Part shown: piece after piece, positions 8,229 through 16,100 of the stretch
Numbering within the stretch: position 1 is the stretch's first letter
Layout of the letters: every line of letters begins with the position of its first letter
Origin: Thermoanaerobaculia bacterium
GTDB taxonomy: Bacteria; Acidobacteriota; Thermoanaerobaculia; Multivoradales; JAHEKO01
Length of the DNA: 47,220 nt
Direction: 5' to 3'
NCBI GenBank assembly: GCA_945787635.1
Contig: CALZIK010000087.1
Span: 1-47,220, forward strand
Program-made: the position numbers and the translations under genes
The notes under the pieces: generated by a model
Told to the model about the DNA's origin: nothing
What the model saw: only the letters and a program-made list of their open reading frames with translations
Database searches by the model: none

Positions 8229-9002
8229 CTACGTCAAGCCCTGGTCGCGCATCCTGCGCAGCACCTCGGCGCCGAGCTTCGAGTAGGCGTGCGCGCTCGG
8301 GGACCAACGCTCGTACTCGAAGATGGTCATTCCCGAGCGGGTGGCCTCGGCCACCGAGACGTTGACCGGAATCGTCGTGCGAAAGACCTTGCCACCGTGC
8401 TTGCGGCGGATCTTGCGGGACATCTCGTCGGTCATGTTGACCCGCTGGTCCATCATCGTCAGCAGAATGCCGAGAAGTCGCGGTTGCCGCCGGAAGTAGC
8501 CGCGCACATTCTCGAGGCCCTCGAAGAAGCGGTCGAGCGCGTCGAACGAGAGCTCGTGCGGCAGCACCGGCAGAATGTAGGCGTGAGCCGCCGCCAAAGC
8601 GTTGATGGTGAGAAGCGAAAGACCCGGTGGGCAGTCGATGATGATGGCGTCGTAGCGCCGCGAGATCGGTTGGATCGTCTCGATCAAGCGGCGCGCGCCG
8701 TTTTTCTTGCGCGCGAGGGCGATGTCGACTTCGGCCAGAGCCATCGAGCCGGTCAACAGATCGAAACGGTTGATGCCCGTATCGACCAGGGCGGCGGAGG
8801 CCGCGACGTCCCCCCTGAGGACGTCGGCCATCGAGGGCTCGAGATCCTGCGCCGGGACCCCGAGAGAGGCGGAGGCCGAACCCTGCGGATCGAGATCCAC
8901 CACCAGAACCTTGAGCTCACTGTTGGCGAAGGCGGCGGCGAGGCTGACGGCAGTGGTGGTCTTGCCGACCCCGCCCTTGACGTTGGTGAGTGCCAGAATC
9001 AT
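8229..9002 (-). CDS. ParA-family ATPase (orphan, MinD/Soj-like)
   Basis: 257 aa cytoplasmic P-loop ATPase. Deviant Walker A KGGVGKTT at 9-16 with the signature lysine K9; VVDLDPQGSAS (D36, D38) and IIIDCPPG as the switch/Walker B motifs; DNA-binding-type C-terminal helix rich in Arg. These proteins form ATP-dependent dimers on DNA or membrane to position chromosomes, plasmids or protein cargos. The ATG at 9002 has an AAAGGA ribosome site upstream. No parB or known partner is adjacent, so the cargo is unknown. Both sides of the gene carry a near-identical 38-39 bp direct repeat with a palindrome, which could be a binding site for a partner or the gene's own regulator. Confidence 0.93.
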   Translation of the reverse strand: MILALTNVKGGVGKTTTAVSLAAAFANSELKVLVVDLDPQGSASASLGVPAQDLEPSMADVLRGDVAASAALVDTGINRFDLLTGSMALAEVDIALARKKNGARRLIETIQPISRRYDAIIIDCPPGLSLLTINALAAAHAYILPVLPHELSFDALDRFFEGLENVRGYFRRQPRLLGILLTMMDQRVNMTDEMSRKIRRKHGGKVFRTTIPVNVSVAEATRSGMTIFEYERWSPSAHAYSKLGAEVLRRMRDQGLT

Positions 9003-9049
9003 CGAGAGGTCCTTTCGTTCGCGGGCATTGGGACGATCGAGTTTACCAA

Positions 9050-9110
9050 GCGGCCTGCCGCATCGCCGAGGGCAGTTGGCTCTCCGGCCCGATCGCCGAT
9101 GGCAGGCCGC
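9050..9110. repeat. Spaced inverted repeat upstream of parA
   Basis: GCGGCCTGCC at 9050-9059 is exactly complementary to GGCAGGCCGC at 9101-9110. The 41-bp interior holds a near-duplicate of its own (ATCGCCGAGGGCAG at 9062, ATCGCCGATGGCAG at 9092). It lies within about 110 bp upstream of the parA start, in the region where its promoter or leader should be. Transcribed, it would form a long hairpin. Confidence 0.7.
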
Positions 9111-9153
9111 GCAGGGCAGAAAAACGCATCGGCGGCTTGCGATCAGCGCCAGC

Positions 9154-9191
9154 GCCTCGGGATTCGGTCGATACGGGCGTCGACCGCTACA
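9154..9191. repeat. Direct repeat copy 2 with internal palindrome (5' side of parA)
   Basis: Partner of 8078-8116, about 1.07 kb away and in the same orientation. It carries CGGTCGA-N8-TCGACCG (9165-9186), the same arms and spacing as copy 1. It lies between parA and the M28 peptidase gene, about 100 bp before the peptidase start. Confidence 0.75.
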
Positions 9192-9289
9192 TCTAGTGCG
9201 AGAGCAGATCTCAGGTGTAGGAAGGGTGTCCCAGGTTTCCTACGGTAAACTCCCCGCGGCTTCGGCCGCCCCCACAAAGGAGTTTCTTG

Positions 9290-10921
9290 ATGCGCTTACG
9301 GTTCGCTCTGGCCCTCGCCGTCCTCGCCTTTCTGATATCGGGAGCCGCCATCCGTGCCGACGAACCGGTCGACTGGGACATGGTCAACCGGATTCGCACC
9401 GAGGGATTCCACCGCTCCCGGGTGATGGACACCCTCCAGCACCTGACCGACCGGATCGGTCCCCGCCTCACCGGCTCGCCGGCGATGAAGAGCGCAAACG
9501 AGTGGACGAAGTGGCAGCTGGCTGAGTGGGGCCTCGAGAATGCGCATCTCGAGGCCTGGGGACCGTTCGGCCGGGGGTGGTCCTTCGACCGGATCTCCGT
9601 CCACATGCTTTCGCCGCGCAAGACACCGCTCCTGGCTCTGCCCAAGGCCTGGACACCCGGGACCAAGCGCAAGACCAAGGGCCTCGCGATCAACGCGGTG
9701 CTCGAGGAAGCGGACGACTTCGAAGATTTCAAGGGCAAGCTCGAGGGCCGGATCGTCTTCATCGCGAAGGCCCGCGATCTCGAAGACCCGACGGCACCGA
9801 AGTTTCTCCGTTACTCCGAGGACGAGCTCCACAAGATGACCGATTTTCCGATCGAGGAGCCGCGCAGCTTCGCGAAACGGCGCCAGCGCATTCTCAAGAG
9901 GATCAAGTTCCGCAAGGCTCTCAACGACTTTCTAGCAGAGGAGAAAGCCCTCGCGGCGGTGGACATCAGCTCTCGAGACGGCGGCACGGTGCGCCTCGGC
10001 TCGGCCGGCTCGCGCGAGCCCGGCGAGAACGTCGGACCACCGACCGTCGCCATGATGGCGGAGCACTACAACTGGGTGGTGCGGCTGCTCGAGGAGGAGA
10101 TCGAGGTCGAAATAGAGATCGAGGTCGATGCGCGGTTTCACGACGACGATCTGATGAGCTACAACACGATCGCCGAGATTCCGGGCTCGGATCCGAACGG
10201 CGAGATCGTGATGGTGGGCGCGCACCTCGACTCGTGGCACGCCGGCACCGGCTCGAACGACAACGGCGCCGGCTCGGCCGTCGCCATGGAGGCGCTGCGC
10301 ATCCTCGAGGCTCTCGACGTTCAGCCTCACCGCACCATTCGGATCGCTCTGTGGAGCGGGGAGGAGCAAGGGCTCTGGGGCTCGATCGAGTACGTCCGCG
10401 AACACTTCGCGTCTCCACCCGAGCCGGAGGACGAAGACGAACGCAAGCTCAGCCCGCTCCTCTGGAAAGAGCAGTTCCCCAGAATGATCAAGCCCGCGCA
10501 CGAGAAGCTCTCGGCGTACTTCAACCTCGACAACGGCAGTGGCAAGATTCGCGGCGTCTATACCCAGGAAAACGCCGCGGCCGCGCCGATCTTCGAGGCC
10601 TGGCTCAAACCGTTTCACGATCTCGGCGCCGATACCGTGACCAACCGCAATGCCGGCGGCACCGACCATCTGCCCTTCGATGCCGTAGGTCTGCCGGGTT
10701 TCCAGTTCATCCAGGACGGGCTCGACTACCGTTCCCAGACCCACCACACCAACCTCGACACCTTCGACCACGCCCGTGAAGAGGATCTCAAGCAGGCATC
10801 GGTGATCATGGCCTCCTTCCTCTACCACGCTGCCCAGCGGCAGGACCTCTTTCCGCGGGAGCCGATGCCCCAGCCACCGGTCGAGAAGGATGAAGAGGAC
10901 GAAGAGGACTCGGACGAATAG
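9290..10921 (+). CDS. Secreted M28-family zinc peptidase
   Basis: 543 aa. A signal peptide (LALAVLAFLISGAAIRA) ends near residue 23, so it acts in the periplasm or outside. M28 aminopeptidases use two zinc ions; the ligands and catalytic residues are visible as H312 and D314 (GAHLDSW), D324 (SNDNGAG), E358/E359 (SGEEQG), D414 (NLDNGSG) and H460 (GTDHLPFD). A protease-associated-like domain (about 110-260) with a basic segment sits before the catalytic domain. The last ten residues are almost all Asp/Glu. The start ATG at 9290 follows an AAAGGAG site at good spacing; a TTG three bases earlier is less likely. It probably degrades peptides for nutrition. Confidence 0.95.
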   Translation: MRLRFALALAVLAFLISGAAIRADEPVDWDMVNRIRTEGFHRSRVMDTLQHLTDRIGPRLTGSPAMKSANEWTKWQLAEWGLENAHLEAWGPFGRGWSFDRISVHMLSPRKTPLLALPKAWTPGTKRKTKGLAINAVLEEADDFEDFKGKLEGRIVFIAKARDLEDPTAPKFLRYSEDELHKMTDFPIEEPRSFAKRRQRILKRIKFRKALNDFLAEEKALAAVDISSRDGGTVRLGSAGSREPGENVGPPTVAMMAEHYNWVVRLLEEEIEVEIEIEVDARFHDDDLMSYNTIAEIPGSDPNGEIVMVGAHLDSWHAGTGSNDNGAGSAVAMEALRILEALDVQPHRTIRIALWSGEEQGLWGSIEYVREHFASPPEPEDEDERKLSPLLWKEQFPRMIKPAHEKLSAYFNLDNGSGKIRGVYTQENAAAAPIFEAWLKPFHDLGADTVTNRNAGGTDHLPFDAVGLPGFQFIQDGLDYRSQTHHTNLDTFDHAREEDLKQASVIMASFLYHAAQRQDLFPREPMPQPPVEKDEEDEEDSDE

Positions 10922-10932
10922 GGTTTCTTGAT

Positions 10933-13188
10933 CTACTTCACGTAGAACGCGACCGGTTCCGTCACCAGCGGTGCCGAGTCGGCTACCGTCCAGATCCGGG
11001 CTCGGGCTTCGTGACGGCCCTCGGCAAGCGGCCAGAGGAATCGGCGCTCGCCGGGGCCCGTAGATCCCACCTCTTGCCCGTTGACCAGCCAATCGATCCG
11101 GGCGATCCGGATCTCGCCGGCGATCTCGAACGGGAAGGCCTCGTCATCGTCCGGAATGCGCGGATCCCGCGCGAGATTGAGACCCGGAGACGGCTGGGTG
11201 AGCCAGGCTCGTGCCGAGCGAGAAACGGGGCTGGCCTCGGCTACGCGGTTCGATTCCAGCTGTTTCGACCCGTGGATCGCGCACGATGTCCTGGGGGCCA
11301 GACCTGGCCGAAACCACTCCGCGGTCGTCGGGCAACCCGGAACCGGCACGCGGCCGCTCACCGAGCAGATCGTCGAGCGACTCAGCTTGGGGCTCAGAAA
11401 CAGCGGCCCCGGCTCGCCGGCACGCGCAAGCTCCGCAAAGATGGCGCGAAGCACCACCGCTGGGCCGGCCGAACCGGAGACACCCAGCATTTCGACCAGA
11501 TCCAGGTTTCCCATCCACACTCCGACCGTGTACCGATCCGAAAAACCCATCGCCCAGGCGTCTCGATAGTCGTTCGACGTCCCGGTCTTGACCGCGGTGG
11601 GAACCGGAAGGGTCAAGACTCCGTTGCGCGAGAACTCGAGTCGGCGCGCTTCCGGATCGGCCAGGATGTCGGTGACGACCGAGCTGACCTCGCGGTCGAA
11701 GACACGCCTCTCGGCCGATGCCGATTCTTCTTCCAGAACTCGCGCCGGGCGATAAAGCCCTCCGCGGGCGAGCGTCGCATACGCCGAGGTCAGCTCGAAC
11801 AGGGAAACCTCGCCGTTGCCCAGCGCCAGGCCCTCGCCGTAGAACTCGGAGTGCTTGTCGAGACTCTCGAAACCCAGACCTTTGAGGCGCTCGAGAAGCG
11901 CTGCCGGCGTGACCTCGGCGGCGGCGCGAACCGCCGGTATGTTGAGGGAGTTGCCTAGAGCTTCCCGCAGACGCAGCGGACCGTAGAAGCGCCCGCTGTA
12001 GTTCCGGAAAGCGTGCTGACCTCGGCCTACCGGCCGGCGGAACGGCGAATCGTCGAGCAAAGTGGCCGCGGTCCAGCCCTTCTCTAGGGCGAGCGCGTAG
12101 ACGAACGGTTTGAGCGTCGAGCCGGGCTGGCGGCGCGTCAGGACCGCGTCGATCTGGCTCCCCGCGGCCTCGTCATCGAAACCACCTGCGTTGACCCATG
12201 CCAGAACCTCGTCGGTGTGGTGATCCAGGACCAGAGCGGCTCCGTCCCCGACCTGGCGTTCGGAGAGCGCCTCGATCTGGCGCTCGAGGGTCCGCCGCAC
12301 CCGGGTCTGGAGCGACCCGTCCAGAGTTGTCCGGACTCGGACGGCGGCCTCCAGACCCGGGTGCGAACGCACGAACTGCACGAAATGAGGGGCTCGAACG
12401 TCCATCGTCGGTTCCGAGAGCTCGAGAGGATTGCCCGCGATCCGCGCCGCGGTGTCGTCGTCGAGCACTCCTTTCTGATGAAACCGCTCGGACAGGCTGC
12501 GCAAGCGCCTGAGCGCGGCGGCCTGGGATCGGCGAAGATCGAATCGACTCGGACTGCGCACCAGGACCACTAGCGCCAGCTGCTCCGCTTCGGTCAGGGT
12601 CTCGAGGTCACGATCGAAGTAGTCGCGAGCCGCCTGAACGACACCCCGGCGCCGCCGCGCATAGGGCACCTGATTCAGATAAAACTCGAGGATCTCGCCT
12701 TTGCCGAACCGCTTCTCCAGTCGTCGGGCCTCGAAACCCTCCACCCAACGGGACCAGAGAGTCCGCCGGCGCGGGTGCAGCATCCGAATCACCTGCTCGG
12801 TGAGCGTGCTCGCCCCACGCACCGCCCGGCCGGCGTGCAAGTTCTGAAGCGCCGCATGGCACCGGGCCTTCCAGTCGACACCGCGATGCTCGAAGAACCG
12901 CCTGTCTTCCGCCTCGACGAACGCTTGGCGCAGAAGGCTCGGCACCTCGTGGAGCGCGACGCCGTCGTGGAGATTCCAGGTGTTCTCGAAGGTGCGCGTC
13001 AGCGGCTGCCCGCCACGGGCCAGAACCTGGGTTCGAACAACGCCCTCGGCTACGGGCCGCAGGCTCTCGGGCAGGTCCTCGAGCGCCAGGGAGGTCGCCA
13101 CCGACACGACGAGAACGCCCAGGGCGACACACACGACGCCGGCCGTAACCAGGCGGCCGGCAAGCGGCGCAAGCCTCCGCGGGTTCAC
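10933..13188 (-). CDS. pbpC: Penicillin-binding protein 1C (bifunctional transglycosylase/transpeptidase)
   Basis: 751 aa, close to E. coli PbpC. An N-terminal membrane anchor (about 13-34) is followed by a GT51 transglycosylase domain with E94 in EAEDRRFFEHRG and STLTEQ at 127-132. The transpeptidase domain has SxxK S357-TLK360 (QPGSTLKPF), SLN at 414-416 and KTG at 534-536 (AVKTGTSND). The C-terminal 120 residues match the PBP1C-specific extension domain. It polymerises and cross-links peptidoglycan in the periplasm. The GTG start overlaps the stop of the alpha-2-macroglobulin gene by 4 bp (GTGA), the classic pbpC/A2M pair; in such pairs the peptidoglycan synthase is thought to work with the protease trap to guard and repair the wall. 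Confidence 0.96.
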   Translation of the reverse strand: MNPRRLAPLAGRLVTAGVVCVALGVLVVSVATSLALEDLPESLRPVAEGVVRTQVLARGGQPLTRTFENTWNLHDGVALHEVPSLLRQAFVEAEDRRFFEHRGVDWKARCHAALQNLHAGRAVRGASTLTEQVIRMLHPRRRTLWSRWVEGFEARRLEKRFGKGEILEFYLNQVPYARRRRGVVQAARDYFDRDLETLTEAEQLALVVLVRSPSRFDLRRSQAAALRRLRSLSERFHQKGVLDDDTAARIAGNPLELSEPTMDVRAPHFVQFVRSHPGLEAAVRVRTTLDGSLQTRVRRTLERQIEALSERQVGDGAALVLDHHTDEVLAWVNAGGFDDEAAGSQIDAVLTRRQPGSTLKPFVYALALEKGWTAATLLDDSPFRRPVGRGQHAFRNYSGRFYGPLRLREALGNSLNIPAVRAAAEVTPAALLERLKGLGFESLDKHSEFYGEGLALGNGEVSLFELTSAYATLARGGLYRPARVLEEESASAERRVFDREVSSVVTDILADPEARRLEFSRNGVLTLPVPTAVKTGTSNDYRDAWAMGFSDRYTVGVWMGNLDLVEMLGVSGSAGPAVVLRAIFAELARAGEPGPLFLSPKLSRSTICSVSGRVPVPGCPTTAEWFRPGLAPRTSCAIHGSKQLESNRVAEASPVSRSARAWLTQPSPGLNLARDPRIPDDDEAFPFEIAGEIRIARIDWLVNGQEVGSTGPGERRFLWPLAEGRHEARARIWTVADSAPLVTEPVAFYVK

Positions 13189-16100
13189 TCGAGCGCCTTC
13201 ACTCGCAGTGAGCCCGGATACCCCTGGCCAAACACGTCCGGGTCGTACATCTCCTCGACATGCAACGGCAAGATCCCGAACTCACCGGGAGCGATCACCT
13301 GCGCCGTGTACGACAAGAGGTAATTGCCCGCCGGCAGGTAGTCCGAGTAGAAGCGCACCGAGTCGTGCCTGAGCTCCTGGTGATAAAAGCTCCAGCGGGT
13401 GTAGGCATAGCGGCGCCAGTCGCTGTACTCGTAGTAGTAGGAGTCGCGGGGAAACACGTTCCTCGCCTTGTCGGCGTCAACGACAGAGGACGTGGCCAGA
13501 TCGCGGTTCACCGGTTCCAGACCGCCGGGGACCGGATCGTCAACGACGACGAAGTTGCGAGGCGCGGGCAGGCTGACAAAGAGATCCACCCGGACCAACT
13601 CGCCCTGCCGCACGGAGAACGGATCCTCGAGCTTGATCCAAACGCCCTCGCGCTCGACGCTGTACTCGCGCCGAACGTCCATTCCCGCGTTGATCCGCCG
13701 CCGCTCGAGAGTCGCGGGCGAATAGAACAGCCCCACGGAGTAGTAGAGGCGTCCCTGTCCTTCACGCTCCAGGCTGACCGTGGTCTTGGTGCCGGGGTCC
13801 TGGGCGCCGAGCGGCCGTTCGAACTCGACGGCGGCATCGCGCAGATCGTCGAACTGGGCCTCGCCCAGCCCCTCTTCGCCAACCGCCACCCAGACGGTCA
13901 TCGCAGGCTCGACGGCCTCGAACTCCCGACTGTACTCGATCAACGCCCGCGTGCAGAACATGTTCTCCTGGGTGTTCTCCCAGTGGCGCCGCTGCTCACG
14001 GGTCTGGGTCACGGTGCGAACGAGCTTGAACGGAAGATCGGCCGTGCCGGAGGCGAGCCGTGTCTCGGGCAGCAGCGCCAGAGCGCTCAGAATCGAGCAG
14101 TTGGTGCGAAGCTCCGAGTGCAGAATGCGCGCGTAGCCGTCGTCCAGCGCCTCCGAAAACACGATCTTGCCGCCGGTCTCATTGGAATGACTCAAGATCG
14201 CGTCTTCGACTTCCGCGCGGGCCTCCTCGGTCCCGGGCACGAGCTCGAGGGCCTGCAGATAGTGGGCTTTGCCAAAGAGGTCCATCTGCGGAACGTGGGA
14301 GCGGTACCGCGCCAGGTCCAGAAGCGTCACCTTGTCCGCGCGCGCTAGAGCCGCCAGCGCCACCGCGCGCACGCTCGACGCCATTCCCTTGCTGAAGAAG
14401 TCCGGAAAAGCGTCCTTGCGCAAGAGGCGCTCGAGATAGTCGTGAAGACGCGACTCGACACCGGCGGGAATCTCGTAGCCGAGCTCGCGGAGCCAACCGA
14501 AAGCAAGCGCCGTATAGGCGCTCAGATACGGGCTCACGTACCTGTCCTGCGGCGACCAATAGACCATGCCGCCATTGGGCGCCTGAAAATCCGCGGCGTC
14601 CTCGAGAACCGACAACGGCAGCTTCTTTGCTCCCGGCCATTCGAGCTCAGGGTCGAGGTAGCCGCGCAGCTCGAGGTAGTGAGCCGCCATCGTGCCCTTG
14701 GTGAGACGCTGTTCCCAGCACCAGTAGGGATAGTCGCGCACATAGTCGAACGCGCCTTCGAGCGAGCCGATGACTGTCGGGCTCGCGACGACGCTGATCC
14801 GTCCGACGTCCGTGCGGATGCCGAGGGGGAACTCGAGCTGCTCCTCGACTCGGTCCGAGTCGATGGTGCCATAGGTCGCGGCGGCCTCGACGGCTTGGTA
14901 CCGACCCACCGGAATCGCGACCGCCAGAGCGTCAGAGTCGTTTCGATCGCCGGCGCTGATAAGAAAGTCGATCTCACCTGGATTTTCTGCCGCCACCGGG
15001 AAGCCGACCGTGTACCGCCGGAAAGGCTCGGCTTTGACCTTGGCCTTGAACGCCGGGCTGCCGCTGGCGGCACCGGCCGCGCTGCCACTGATCTTGAGCG
15101 TGCGCTTCTTGTCGGTGCGGTTCATCACCGTGAAGCGAGCCTCGAAGCGATCCCCCTCGATGACCTGATTGGGCAGAGCCGAGCGAATCTCGGTCGGACG
15201 GTTCACCTTGAAGCCAGCTTGCCCCAGACCCATGTAGTCACCGGGCGTCACCGCCAGGACCAGCACTCGCCACCCGGTGAGGTTGTCCGGCACCTCGAAG
15301 GCGACCTGCGCGCGGCCCTCTGGGTCCGCCTGAATGGAAGGGTTCCAGTAGCTCACAAACTCGAAGACCGAACGCAAAGCGGTGTCCGAGCCCCCGCCGC
15401 CCCCCGGATCGGCGCCCTTCTGCTCGAACTTCTGCCAGCCGATCAACGCCTCGAGCAGGTTGTGATTGAAGAGGTCGAGCGGGCGCAGCTCGTAGAGGCC
15501 CACGTAGGGATCAAAGAGATCGATTCCGCCCTTCAGCAGGTCGAACACAGCCTCGTCCAGCACCGCTACCGCGAACTCCATGTCGGGCGTGCCGCCTTGG
15601 CGATCTGCGGCTTGGATTTCAAGCTTGACCGTGTCGCGAGGTTTGAACTCCTCGCCGCTCACCTTGGCTTTGACATCCAATTCCTTGTACGGATCACGGA
15701 CCGGAACGCGAACGTAGCCCATCCGGTAGCTGGGCTTGCCCAGATCCACTTCACCGTCTTTGGGGGGCGGCGCCACCCTGGGCGACATCGCGACCACCGA
15801 GAGATAGAACCCGGGCAGATAATCCGGCTTGACTTCGAACTCCAGAATCTGTGAGCTGTCGGAGAGGATCTCGATCCAGCTGTCGATCACCCCGAGGCGC
15901 TCGATCGTGACTAGAGCCCGGGCGCCGGGAAACGGATTCTTGACCAGGTAGCGAGCCCTCTCCCCCACGCGGAGGGTTTCTTTCTCCGGCTCGATCTGCA
16001 GATGATGACCGGACGGCTCCTGCCAGACCACCCTCCCCTTACCCACCGACCAACGCTCGATGCTGCTGGTGACCGGGCGATCCTGGCTGTCGCGAACCGT

